Shown here in pieces: positions 1 to 9,440 of a DNA stretch of 64,000 nt. Source of the DNA: Mycolicibacterium lacusdiani (GTDB lineage Bacteria > Actinomycetota > Actinomycetes > Mycobacteriales > Mycobacteriaceae); assembly GCF_021916785.1 (NCBI RefSeq), contig NZ_JAKCFC010000004.1, forward strand, positions 1 to 64,000. Reading direction: 5' to 3'. The position numbers were made by a program, and so were the translations under genes. The stretch's first letter is position 1. Each line of letters starts with the position of its first letter. The notes under the pieces are model-generated. The model saw nothing but the letters and a program-made list of their open reading frames with translations, did not search any database and had not been told where the DNA came from.

Positions 1-132
1 CACGAAGGTCTCCTGTCGTCGAAGTGGGTGTCTAAGCAGCTCCACTCCACGACGGGAGGCCTTCTCCAATCAACGACCGCTACAGCGAGTCGTCACACTT
101 CCTCAACCAACCTGCCTGGGCAGTACAGCTAG
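1..132 (+). other. Unidentified open fragment at window edge
   Basis: Frame 1 is open from the first base to a TAG at 130-132 (about 43 codons, ending in NLPGQYS). The stretch is Ser/Thr-rich and looks less GC-rich than the genes around it. It could be the 3' end of an insertion-sequence transposase or plain intergenic DNA; I cannot tell which from inside the window. No start codon or second terminus is visible. Confidence 0.2.
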
Positions 133-527
133 CGCTCCCTGGCCATCTCGTCGATGCGCGCGAGCGCGACGGCCAGCACCGGCAGGTAGGCGGGCGCCCA
201 CAGCGGCGCGGTCATCCAGAGTCGGCAGCCGTCGCCCGAGGGGTCGACGCCGTGACGCGTCGCGGACACACCGGCGACCCGCCAGCCCCACGACCGACCG
301 GGCACGAACTCGTCGATCGTGAACGGCAACGGCACGCCGACCGGCGTCCACACCAGACCCGTGACGCCGAGGGTCAGGACGTCGCCCTCGTCCAGTTGAG
401 CCGCGGTGACCGTCAGGCCCCACTGCGGCCACGCGTCGAGGTCGGTGAGCACGTCCCACACGGCGTCCGACGGTGCGGCGATCTGGCGGTCGATCTCGAT
501 GCTGGTGCCTTGGAGTTTGATGCCCAC
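129..527 (-). CDS. SRPBCC (START/polyketide-cyclase-like) family protein
   Basis: About 132 residues. The N-terminal half has the typical opening strand and helix of SRPBCC proteins (EIDRQIAAPSDAVWDVLTDL, then a WPQW turn), a family of small hydrophobic-ligand-binding helix-grip proteins. The C-terminus is a long helix (VLAVALARIDEMARER). I chose the GTG at 527 because the frame upstream has no conserved character and runs into the divergent sigma gene. The ligand is unknown. It is divergent from the ECF sigma gene, with about 108 bp between them that may hold both promoters. Confidence 0.75.
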   Translation of the reverse strand: MGIKLQGTSIEIDRQIAAPSDAVWDVLTDLDAWPQWGLTVTAAQLDEGDVLTLGVTGLVWTPVGVPLPFTIDEFVPGRSWGWRVAGVSATRHGVDPSGDGCRLWMTAPLWAPAYLPVLAVALARIDEMARER

Positions 528-635
528 CAGCCGACCATGCCCTGGCCGTCGGCGCGCCAAACACGAGGTCACGCAAGGTTTCGCGCCGGGCGCGGTTGGG
601 TATCCACGATTCGCCTGTGAGGCAACACCGGCATC

Positions 636-1181
636 ATGTCGACGCTGACACGGAATGGCGCAACAGTGACCGCAGGACTCTCCTCTCTCAACTCCCTCAT
701 CGAGCGCATCGCCCAGGGCGATTCGGACGCTCTGTTGAAGTTCTACGACCGGACCTCCTCGCGGGTGTTCGGCGTCATCGGCACCCTGGTCCGCGATCCC
801 ATGGAACGCGAAGCCCTGATGGAGCGCATCTACCTCGAGGTGTGGGAGACCGCCACGGACTTCGACGCCGACACGTTCTCCCCGGGAGCGTGGCTGGTGA
901 ATCTCGCGCACCGGTTGGCCGTCGAACACGTACGCACCGACGTCGACGCCAGCGGCAAGGCACCCGCAGAGGTGACGGCGAGCCGCGACGAGCCCGGGCG
1001 GCGCTTCGAGAAGCTGCCCACCCAGCAGCGCAAGTGCATGGACCTCACCTACGGCCGCGGCATGACCGTCGTCGAGGCATCCGAGCGCCTCGGCATGTCG
1101 GAGAAGGCCGTGTCGGCGAGCCTGTCCGACGCCGTCGACGGACTCACCGTGCCTCCGCGCGGCCTGCAGTCCGCCGTCTAG
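636..1181 (+). CDS. ECF-type RNA polymerase sigma factor
   Basis: A 181-residue protein with the two-domain layout of extracytoplasmic-function sigma factors. Region 2 is at about residues 20-95 (ALLKFYDRTSSRVFGVIGTL and the WETATDFD stretch). Region 4 is at about 130-175 and ends in a helix-turn-helix (VEASERLGMSEKAVSASL). The -10-recognition segment resembles SigK/SigL-type sigmas. The region-4 recognition helix is unusually rich in Ser and Ala. No anti-sigma gene (zinc-binding or membrane RskA-like) follows, so this is an orphan within the window. Start ATG 636; the gene is convergent with the O-methyltransferase across a tandem repeat. Confidence 0.8.
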   Translation: MSTLTRNGATVTAGLSSLNSLIERIAQGDSDALLKFYDRTSSRVFGVIGTLVRDPMEREALMERIYLEVWETATDFDADTFSPGAWLVNLAHRLAVEHVRTDVDASGKAPAEVTASRDEPGRRFEKLPTQQRKCMDLTYGRGMTVVEASERLGMSEKAVSASLSDAVDGLTVPPRGLQSAV

Positions 1182-1189
1182 CGCACCAC

Positions 1190-1304
1190 CTCACTCGCGC
1201 ACCAACGCCTCAGCTCACTCGCGCACCAGCGCCTCAGCTCACTCGCGCACCAGCGCCTCAGCTCACTCGCGCACCAGCGCCTCAGCTCACTCGCGCACCA
1301 GCGC
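1190..1304. repeat. 24-bp tandem repeat, about 4.8 copies
   Basis: Units start at 1190, 1214, 1238, 1262 and 1286 (partial). Each begins CTCACTCGCGCACC and ends GCGCCTCAG. The only difference seen between full copies is one A/G change in the first. On the minus strand each unit contains the codons for ALVRE and a TGA, which is the exact end of the neighbouring O-methyltransferase gene. The array therefore looks like repeated duplication of that gene's terminal codons into the gap before the convergent sigma gene. Such arrays often vary in copy number between strains. Confidence 0.95.
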
Positions 1305-1970
1305 GACGGCGAACCCGTCCCACCCCTTGGTGCCGACCGTCTGGATGGCGGCGACGTCGAGCCGCGGATGCTCGCCCATCATGACGAACATGTCGTGCAC
1401 TGCCCTGGCCTGCGCGTCGTCGGGCGAGGGGTCCAGCACCCGGCCGAAGCGGGCGATGTTGTCCACGACCACCACCGCACCGGGAGCGGCCAGCGTGACG
1501 GCCCAGTCGACGTATGCCGAGTTGTTCTCCTTGTCCGCGTCGATGAAGAAGAAGTCGAACGTGTCGCCCCGAGCGGCCAGGCGCGGCAGGGCGTCGAGGG
1601 CGGCACCGACGACGATCTCCACGCGGTCGGCGACGTCGGCGCGTTCCAGGTTGGTCGCGGCGACGTCGGCGTGTGCCTGCTCGTATTCGAGCGTCACCAC
1701 CTGCCCACCGGGGCCCACCCCGCGGGCCAGCGCGATGGTGCTGTAGCCGGCCAGGGTGCCGATCTCCAGCACCCGCTTGGCGCGTGACATCGTCGCCAGT
1801 AGCGACAGCAGCTTCGCGTGCTGGGCAGATACCTCGATCTTCGGCATCCCCGCAGCGTCCGCGGCCTCGCGCGCCGCGGCCAGCGCGGCATCCTCGGTGT
1901 GCAGCAGTCGACCGAACAGCGCATCGAGGGCTACGGGATCTACGGGCTCTGGCTCGTTCACCCGGCCCAC
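1287..1970 (-). CDS. Class I SAM-dependent O-methyltransferase (caffeoyl-CoA OMT-like)
   Basis: A 227-residue methyltransferase of the Mg-dependent O-methyltransferase_3 family. Motif I is VLEIGTLAGYST (about residues 68-80). The acidic ribose-binding residue follows in VVTLEYE. FFIDADKENN (about 138-147) holds the metal/substrate aspartate, and VVVDNIARFGRV (about 165-176) supplies further metal-site residues. The acceptor is unknown. It is the last gene of a leftward operon, 15 bp after the TIGR04338 gene, and I believe this order matches M. tuberculosis Rv0183-Rv0187. The last codons lie in the 24-bp repeat. GTG starts at 1970 and 1961 are both possible. Confidence 0.88.
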   Translation of the reverse strand: MGRVNEPEPVDPVALDALFGRLLHTEDAALAAAREAADAAGMPKIEVSAQHAKLLSLLATMSRAKRVLEIGTLAGYSTIALARGVGPGGQVVTLEYEQAHADVAATNLERADVADRVEIVVGAALDALPRLAARGDTFDFFFIDADKENNSAYVDWAVTLAAPGAVVVVDNIARFGRVLDPSPDDAQARAVHDMFVMMGEHPRLDVAAIQTVGTKGWDGFAVALVRE

Positions 1971-1985
1971 GTTAACCCGTTTCCC

Positions 1986-2474
1986 TTAGCGCACACCCTC
2001 CTTCGCGTACACGACCCGGAGCACGTGCGCGACCTCCGGACCCATGACGGCGTCCGCCAGATCGCAGAAGGTCCTGACGAACGCACGGCCATGGGCGGGT
2101 TCGACGGGGCTGAGGTGGTGTGCGATCTCGTGCAGTACCACCAGTTCCCGCAACGCCCACGACGTGCTGCCGTCGGGTACCGCGATCACCGCCTCGTCGC
2201 CGTCGCGCTCGTAGTGCGCAGCCGTCCTGCCGCGACGGCTACGCACCCGCAGCGGCTGCGCCTCGGGCCACGCTTGCTGCACCGCAGGCAGATTCAACAC
2301 GTCGTCGACGTATTGGGAGACGGAGTCGACCGATGCGAACCGCGCCTCGGGCGGCAGCGTGATGTTGGCGCCGAAGAACTCGATCGCATTGCCCCGCGCC
2401 CGAGCCCGGTCGAACAGCGTGCGCACGAACTCCTCGGCCGCGTAGACCTTCGAGCGTTGCGCGTCGCGGGGCAC
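1986..2474 (-). CDS. TIGR04338 family putative metallohydrolase
   Basis: A 162-residue protein with a zincin-type HEIAHH motif (about residue 115) in VVLHEIAHHLSPVEPAHG. The downstream His in the PAHGRAF segment could be the third metal ligand. The family is largely confined to actinobacteria and no substrate is established. It lies 6 bp after the DUF2786 gene and 15 bp before the O-methyltransferase, so it is clearly cotranscribed. The DUF2786/TIGR04338 pair is kept together in mycobacteria (Rv0184-Rv0185 equivalents, from memory). A protease or nucleic-acid-linked hydrolase role is only a guess. Confidence 0.85.
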   Translation of the reverse strand: MPRDAQRSKVYAAEEFVRTLFDRARARGNAIEFFGANITLPPEARFASVDSVSQYVDDVLNLPAVQQAWPEAQPLRVRSRRGRTAAHYERDGDEAVIAVPDGSTSWALRELVVLHEIAHHLSPVEPAHGRAFVRTFCDLADAVMGPEVAHVLRVVYAKEGVR

Positions 2475-2480
2475 GGACGG

Positions 2481-3230
2481 TCAGTCGTTCAGGGCTGGCC
2501 GCGCGCCGGACAGCTCGGGGCTGGGACCGAGCTTGGCGCGCTGCCCCGCCCGGTCGCCTGCCCGTCTGGCTGCCGACGAATACCCAGCCGAGGCGTTGGT
2601 GGCGCGCCAGGTGCCGCGCGCCTTGGACGCCTCGCGGTAGAACGACTTCAGCTCGATGTCCTTGTTGCGCAACGCGATCTCGGTACCCTTTGGGCGCTCG
2701 ACGTCGGCGGCGACCTGCCGCTTGGCCTCGTCGCGCGCGTCGGAGAGTCGCTGCCCGACGCGCGCCCCGAATGCCAGCTGAAAGTTCAGCCGTGCGGTGA
2801 TGGTCGGCGTGGGCCGATGCCTGCCGGTCGCGATGTAGGCGTCGGACGCCTTGACCATCTGCACGACGAGGCTGGCGTACAGCGCATGGGTGGCGTCGAT
2901 GTCCTCGGCGAAGCCGTAGGCGTAGACGAACGTCGAGTTCGAGGCGACGTCGCACTTCACGTCGTTGGCCATCGCGATCACCACGAACAGCTGCACGTAG
3001 GTCCGCAGCCCACGGGTCCCCGCGTTGCCGATCGTCACCGTGCGCTGCACGGGTTCCTGCGCGGCCGTGCGGGTCGCGGCGTGTGCGCGGGCGACCGCCA
3101 GGTCGATGGACGTGGTGGTCGCGAGTCGCTGCGCCGCGGCCATGAAGGCCTCGGCCTCGTGTTCGTTCTCGGTGTTCTCGGCCTGTCGCAGCAGTGCGGC
3201 GATACGGGCCAGCATCTTGTCGTCCGTCAC
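2481..3230 (-). CDS. DUF2786 domain-containing protein
   Basis: A 249-residue protein. The N-terminal 45 residues form the DUF2786 helical hairpin (MLARIAALLRQAENTENEHE, then EAFMAAAQRLA). A mixed central region is followed by a basic C-terminal tail (ARRAGDRAGQRAKLG). Function is unknown; DUF2786 occurs in phage and bacterial proteins, sometimes next to zinc-metallopeptidase-like modules. Its strict pairing with the TIGR04338 gene 6 bp downstream suggests the two act together. No catalytic motif is visible. Confidence 0.85.
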   Translation of the reverse strand: MTDDKMLARIAALLRQAENTENEHEAEAFMAAAQRLATTTSIDLAVARAHAATRTAAQEPVQRTVTIGNAGTRGLRTYVQLFVVIAMANDVKCDVASNSTFVYAYGFAEDIDATHALYASLVVQMVKASDAYIATGRHRPTPTITARLNFQLAFGARVGQRLSDARDEAKRQVAADVERPKGTEIALRNKDIELKSFYREASKARGTWRATNASAGYSSAARRAGDRAGQRAKLGPSPELSGARPALND

Positions 3231-3263
3231 GAGCGGATCCAGTCGTGTGTCATGAATTAGAAG

Positions 3264-4196
3264 CTAGGGAACCAGTACGACTTTTCCGCGCGCGTGACCC
3301 TCCTGCAGGTACCGGTGCGCGTCGGCCGCCTCCGTCAACGGGAAGACCTTGTCGACCGTCACCTCGAGGGCACCAGCGTCCGCGAGCGCCAGCAGTTCCG
3401 GGCGCGCCGCATCGCGGATGGCCTGGCCGCCGTTCGCTTCGGTCAGCACCTTGATCCCCAGCTCACCGCCGCGCGCGAAGCCAGCGATGGTGGCGATGCG
3501 CGACCGGTCGGCGACCAATTCGACCGAGGTGTCCAGCGCCTCGTCGGTGCCGACCAGGTCCAGCGCTGCGTCGACGGGCCCGATCGCACGCACCCGGTCG
3601 GCCAGCCCGTCCCCGTAGGCGACCGGTTCGACACCGTATCGCCGCAGCTCGTCGTGCCGCGAGGGGCTGGCGGTGCCGATCACCTTGGCCCCGCGCGCTG
3701 CCGCCAGCTGCACGACCATCAGGCCGACGCCACCGCCCGCACCGTGCACCAGGATCGTGTCACCCGTCCCCACAGCGGTTTCGGTCAACAGGTGCCAGGC
3801 CGTCGCGCCGGTCAGCACCAGCCCCGCCGCCTGCTCGAAGCTCAGCGCCGCGGGCTTGCGTCCCACGTTGGAGCCGTCTGCCAGCACCTGGTCGGCGTAG
3901 GCGCCGCGGACACCGGTCACGATCACCTCGTCGCCGACCGTCAGTGGCCCGGTGTAGCCTCGCGCGCCGTCGCCCACCGCGGCCACGACACCGCTGGCCT
4001 CCATGCCGACCGGCATGGGCAGGTTGGCGTGGTCGTCGCCCATCTGCCCGCTGTAGAGCTTGTAGTCGACGGGGTTCGCGCCGGCCGCGCGCACGTCGAC
4101 GAGTACCTGGCCCGGCCCCGGCGGAGGAAGTTCGATGTCTTGCAGCACAAGGACTTCCGGGCTGCCGTAACCGGAGGCGACCACTGTTCGCGTCAT
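3264..4196 (-). CDS. Zinc-independent medium-chain quinone oxidoreductase
   Basis: A 310-residue MDR-superfamily protein. The GroES-like N-terminal domain (GYGSPEVLVLQDIELPPPGP, GANPVDYKLYSG) lacks zinc-ligand cysteines. The Rossmann NADPH-binding motif is HGAGGGVGLMVVQLA (about residues 148-162). This pattern fits NADPH:quinone reductases. I chose ATG 4196, which matches the usual MTRTVVASGYG-type opening of the family. It follows the lipoprotein gene by 17 bp and precedes the DUF2786 gene by 33 bp, so it is part of the six-gene operon. Confidence 0.88.
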   Translation of the reverse strand: MTRTVVASGYGSPEVLVLQDIELPPPGPGQVLVDVRAAGANPVDYKLYSGQMGDDHANLPMPVGMEASGVVAAVGDGARGYTGPLTVGDEVIVTGVRGAYADQVLADGSNVGRKPAALSFEQAAGLVLTGATAWHLLTETAVGTGDTILVHGAGGGVGLMVVQLAAARGAKVIGTASPSRHDELRRYGVEPVAYGDGLADRVRAIGPVDAALDLVGTDEALDTSVELVADRSRIATIAGFARGGELGIKVLTEANGGQAIRDAARPELLALADAGALEVTVDKVFPLTEAADAHRYLQEGHARGKVVLVP

Positions 4197-4213
4197 TGTG
4201 GGAAGTCTAGCCA

Positions 4214-6138
<1,925 letters not shown>

Positions 6139-6187
6139 CTAACGCCCGCTCTCCGCAGGCGCCTTCGTCGCCGCCCTGGACTCGTCG

Positions 6188-7219
6188 GTGGTGCTGAGTA
6201 GGCTCTGCCCCGTGAGCGTCCTCACAGAGATATCAGCCGTTCCGGAGTCGTCCGACCCCAGAGACGTCTTCCTGTCCGATGCCCAGAAGTACCGGCGCGA
6301 ACTGCTCGCGCACTGCTACCGGATGACCGGCTCGCTGCACGACGCCGAGGACCTGGTGCAGGAGACCTATCTGCGGGCCTGGAAGTCCTACGACGGGTTC
6401 CAGGGCCGGTCGTCGGTGCGCACGTGGCTGTACCGGATCGCCACGAACACCGCGCTGACGTCGCTCGACGGCCGCAAGCGCAGGCCGCTGCCCTCGGGTC
6501 TTGGCGCGCCCGCGTCGGACCCGTCGGGCGACATCGCCGAACACCGCGAGATCACGTGGCTGGAGCCACTGCCCGACGCGCCGCGGGAGGACCCGTCGGA
6601 TCCGTCGATGATCGCCGAGTCACGCGAGTCGGTGCGCCTGGCGTTCGTCGCGGCGTTGCAGCATCTCTCGCCCCGGCAGCGCGCGGTTCTGGTGCTGCGC
6701 GAGGTGTTGCAGTGGAAGGCCTCCGAGGTGGGTGAGGCGATCGGCGCCTCGACCGCCGCGGTGAACAGCCTCCTGCAGCGCGCCCGCGCGCAACTCGACG
6801 CCGCGCAACCGACCCGCGACGGCGAGATCGCGGACCCGGATTCGCCCGAGGCTCGGGAACAGCTCGCGAAGTACGTGGCGGCGTTCGAGACCTACGACAT
6901 GGATCAGCTCGTCGAGCTGTTCACTGCCGACGCGGTGTTCGAGATGCCACCGTTCGACGGCTGGTACCACGGCCCGGCGAACATCGTCACGCTGTCCAAG
7001 ACGCACTGCCCCGCCGAGGGACCCGGCGACATGCGCTTCGTCGCGACCACCGCCAACGGGCAGCCGGCGGCGGCGCTGTACATGCTCAACCGCGAGACCG
7101 GCAGGCACGAGGAGTTCCAGCTGCACGTGCTCCAGATCAGCGACGGCGCGATCTCGCACGTGGTCGCGTTCCACGCCGACGGTCTGTTCGAGAAGTTCGG
7201 GCTGCCCACTCACCTGTAG
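6188..7219 (+). CDS. sigG: RNA polymerase sigma factor SigG (ECF with SnoaL-like C-terminus)
   Basis: A 343-residue protein. Region 2 covers about residues 35-100 (HCYRMTGSLHDAEDLVQETY, RTWLYRIATNTAL). Region 4 is at about 160-215 (LSPRQRAVLVLREVLQWKAS). A SnoaL/NTF2-like domain follows at about 225-335 (YVAAFETYDMDQLVELFTAD, FEMPPFDGWYHGP), the layout of SigG/SigJ-group (ECF41-like) sigmas, where the C-terminal domain takes the place of an anti-sigma factor in controlling activity. Identity as sigG rests on this architecture and on its divergent position beside the lipase gene. The start may instead be GTG 6212. Confidence 0.88.
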   Translation: MVLSRLCPVSVLTEISAVPESSDPRDVFLSDAQKYRRELLAHCYRMTGSLHDAEDLVQETYLRAWKSYDGFQGRSSVRTWLYRIATNTALTSLDGRKRRPLPSGLGAPASDPSGDIAEHREITWLEPLPDAPREDPSDPSMIAESRESVRLAFVAALQHLSPRQRAVLVLREVLQWKASEVGEAIGASTAAVNSLLQRARAQLDAAQPTRDGEIADPDSPEAREQLAKYVAAFETYDMDQLVELFTADAVFEMPPFDGWYHGPANIVTLSKTHCPAEGPGDMRFVATTANGQPAAALYMLNRETGRHEEFQLHVLQISDGAISHVVAFHADGLFEKFGLPTHL

Positions 7220-7235
7220 CGGATCGAGTGGCCAC

Positions 7236-7632
7236 TCATGCGGCGGCATTTCCCAATAGGCGTGCGATAACTGGCCATTTGGCGGCCGTCGTGACCGGCA
7301 TCCGGTCGATGACTAGCGTCTCGTCGAGCGACAGCACGTCTCGGTGGATCGTGATGCCCTCGACCGGTTTGCCGTTGGTGCGGTACAACGATCGTCGACT
7401 GACGGCCCGACCACAACCATGCTGCTTTCGCACGCGATGCCGCGGTGATTTCGCTGCCCTTCGGTACGTACACGTTGCGGTACACCCGGTCGTAGTGACT
7501 CCTCAGCGTCCGAGGGCTGGCGTCGCCGGTGGCGATGAGGTCGTTGCCGAGGATGGGCCTGGCTGGTGCTTTCACGAGTTCACGGTCGCAATCGGCTCCG
7601 ACGAAACCGCGTCTCTTCGTCGAGTCATCCAC
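7236..7632 (-). pseudogene. Decayed AbiEi-antitoxin/DUF559-type gene
   Basis: Two overlapping minus frames together resemble the N-terminal half of the mycobacterial AbiEi-like/DUF559 family. The first (from 7632) gives SHYDRVYRNVYVPKGSEI and AAWLWSGR. The second (ending 7236) gives GKPVEGITIHRDVLSLDETL and DRMPVTTAAK. The reading must change frame near 7395-7430, where the usual AALHG-like segment is also missing. The C-terminal nuclease-like domain is absent. Intact members are about 280-300 residues; only about 130 codons remain. Copies of a GAGTGGCCA/TGGCCACTC motif lie on both sides. Confidence 0.72.
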
Positions 7633-7753
7633 AGGCTCGAGTGGCCAGCTTCAGCGCACTACAGCGCTCGAACCGCGCGATGACTGGCCACTCACCGACG
7701 ACGGGCTCTGATGCCATGTATCCGCAGCTAGGAACCCACGGCTATATGCTATC

Positions 7754-7767
7754 TAGAACGTGTTCTA
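7754..7767. promoter_or_regulatory. KstR-like operator with overlapping promoter
   Basis: TAGAACGTGTTCTA is an inverted repeat (TAGAAC/GTTCTA, 2-bp spacer) matching the known mycobacterial KstR pattern TnnAACnnGTTnnA at every fixed position. It ends 11 bp before the alcohol dehydrogenase ATG. A -10-like TATGCT lies at 7745-7750, so the operator would cover the transcription start. Placement in the KstR (cholesterol catabolism) regulon is an inference from the motif. Confidence 0.75.
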
Positions 7768-7778
7768 TGATCGCCGCC

Positions 7779-8903
7779 ATGAAGACCAAGGGCGCTCTGC
7801 TGTGGGAACTCAACACGCCATTCAAAGTCGACGAGATCGATCTCGGTGACCCCATCGCGGACGAAGTCCAGATCCGGATGCACGCCGCCGGGATGTGCCA
7901 CTCCGACTACCACCTGACCACCGGGGCGACCCCGATCGGACTGCCAGCACTCGGCGGACACGAGGGCGCGGGCGTCGTCACCAAGGTCGGCAAGAACGTC
8001 ACCGGCATCGAGGAGGGCGACCACGCCATCCTCGCGTTCATCCCCGCCTGCGGTGATTGCCCGCCGTGCATGAAGGGCTTCCGCTCACTGTGCGACCGTG
8101 GCGCCCTGCTGCTGGGCGGGAAGGCCATCGCCGACGGCACGTCACGCGTCCACGCCGGCTCCCACGAGGTGTCGCCGATGAACCTGCTGGGCACCTTCGC
8201 CCCGTACATGACGGTCCACAAGGACTCCGTCGTGAAGATTGACCGCGACATCCCGTTCGAGACGGCCGCCATCATGGGTTGCGCGGTGCCGACGGGATTC
8301 GGCTCGGCGACCAACGTGGCCGAGGTGCAGCCCGGCGAGACGGTGGCTATCGTCGGCGTCGGCGGCATCGGCATGAGCGCGCTGCAGGGCGCGGTCATCT
8401 CCGGCGCGAAGACCGTCATCGCAATCGACCCCAACGAGTGGAAGCGCGACCAGGCCATCAAGTTCGGCGCCACGCACGTCTACTCGTCGATGGCCGAGGC
8501 GATCGGCCCGATGATCGACGTGACCCACGGCTTGATGGCCGACAAGACCATCATCGCGGTCGGCGAGATGCGCGGCGAGTACGTCGAAGAGGCGATGATC
8601 CTCACCGCCAAGACCGGTACGTGCGTGGTGACCGGCATGGGCTCGATGATGGACGCCGACGTCAAGCTCAACCTCTTCCTGTTCACCATGTTGCAGAAGA
8701 CGTTGAAGGGCAACATCTTCGGCGGTGGCAGCTCGCACATCGAGACGCCGCGACTGGTCGGGCTCTACAAGTCGGGCCTGCTCAAGATCGACGAGATGAT
8801 CAGCAACACCTACACGCTCGAGAACATCAACGACGGCTACCAGGACATGATCGACGGCAAGAACATCCGCGGCGTCATCACGTTCGACGAGAAGGACTGG
8901 TAG
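7779..8903 (+). CDS. NDMA-dependent (TIGR03989-type) zinc alcohol dehydrogenase
   Basis: A 374-residue medium-chain dehydrogenase. Catalytic zinc ligands are in GMCHSDYH (about 38-45) and GGHEGAG (about 61-67). The structural zinc loop is CGDCPPCMKGFRSLCDRG (about 91-108). The cofactor fold is VGVGGIGMSALQG (about 196-208). The length, the MKTKGALLWEL opening and the FDEKDW-type end fit the actinobacterial NDMA-dependent alcohol dehydrogenase group, which keeps its NAD bound and passes electrons to another acceptor (mycofactocin-linked in related cases). The ATG at 7779 was chosen because upstream codons are not conserved and cover the operator. Substrate unknown; the KstR-like site suggests lipid or sterol metabolism. 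Confidence 0.9.
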   Translation: MKTKGALLWELNTPFKVDEIDLGDPIADEVQIRMHAAGMCHSDYHLTTGATPIGLPALGGHEGAGVVTKVGKNVTGIEEGDHAILAFIPACGDCPPCMKGFRSLCDRGALLLGGKAIADGTSRVHAGSHEVSPMNLLGTFAPYMTVHKDSVVKIDRDIPFETAAIMGCAVPTGFGSATNVAEVQPGETVAIVGVGGIGMSALQGAVISGAKTVIAIDPNEWKRDQAIKFGATHVYSSMAEAIGPMIDVTHGLMADKTIIAVGEMRGEYVEEAMILTAKTGTCVVTGMGSMMDADVKLNLFLFTMLQKTLKGNIFGGGSSHIETPRLVGLYKSGLLKIDEMISNTYTLENINDGYQDMIDGKNIRGVITFDEKDW

Positions 8904-8910
8904 CCGGCAC

Positions 8911-9369
8911 TCACCCGGCCTGCTGATCGTCGAGCCGAGCGAGCACGCCCGCCGTCCACCGCTGCACCGCGCGTAGGTCCGCAGGCCGCACGTCGGTGAA
9001 CACGACGGTGCGGACGAGTTCGGCGTGCGCAGGCGCGGCGGCGGCAAGGGCTGCCCGGCCCGCGTCGGTGAGGTCGACGGTCGCCGCCCGGCGATCGTCG
9101 GAGGCGCCCTGACGCGAGACCAGCTCGCGTCCCCGCATGCGGCTCAGCTGATGCGACAGCCTGCTCTGCTCCCAGCCCAGCCGCTCCCCCAGCTCGGAGA
9201 TGCGGCAGCCGGCCCGCTCGTCGAGGGCGACCAGCACCTCGTAGTCGGCCAGCGACAAACCGCAGTCGCGCTGCAGCTGCCGGTTCATCGCGGCCTGCAG
9301 CCGACTCGTCATCGCGAGATGGTCCCGCCACACCCGTTGCTCGTCCTCGGACAACCACATGGAATACAT
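8911..9369 (-). CDS. MarR family transcriptional regulator
   Basis: A 152-residue winged-helix protein. The family core is LADYEVLVALDERAGCRISE with recognition helix LGWEQSRLSHQLSRM, and the wing DDRRAATVDLTDAGRAAL carries the DRR element typical of MarR proteins. Long N- and C-terminal helices would form the dimer. It is divergent from the pirin gene with 71 bp between them. A GACAC/GTGTC inverted repeat (9370-9394) overlaps the pirin -35, so control of pirin and of itself is likely. It ends 7 bp from the convergent alcohol dehydrogenase. Confidence 0.9.
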   Translation of the reverse strand: MYSMWLSEDEQRVWRDHLAMTSRLQAAMNRQLQRDCGLSLADYEVLVALDERAGCRISELGERLGWEQSRLSHQLSRMRGRELVSRQGASDDRRAATVDLTDAGRAALAAAAPAHAELVRTVVFTDVRPADLRAVQRWTAGVLARLDDQQAG

Positions 9370-9384
9370 GACACATCATTCATG

Positions 9385-9413
9385 TTGTCGTGTCCAGCGC
9401 CCGCACCTAGGCT
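9385..9413 (+). promoter_or_regulatory. SigA-type promoter of the pirin gene
   Basis: TTGTCG at 9385-9390 and TAGGCT at 9408-9413 are 17 bp apart, a standard mycobacterial housekeeping spacing. The ribosome binding site AGGAG follows at about 9429-9433, before ATG 9441. An imperfect inverted repeat with arms GACAC and GTGTC (9370-9374 and 9390-9394) covers the -35 and is a candidate MarR site. Confidence 0.5.
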
Positions 9414-9440
9414 GGCGATGAACTCGACAGGAGTGATCAC

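Noticed and set aside
1190..1304. CRISPR array
   Set aside because: Repeats are directly adjacent with no spacers; it is a simple tandem repeat.
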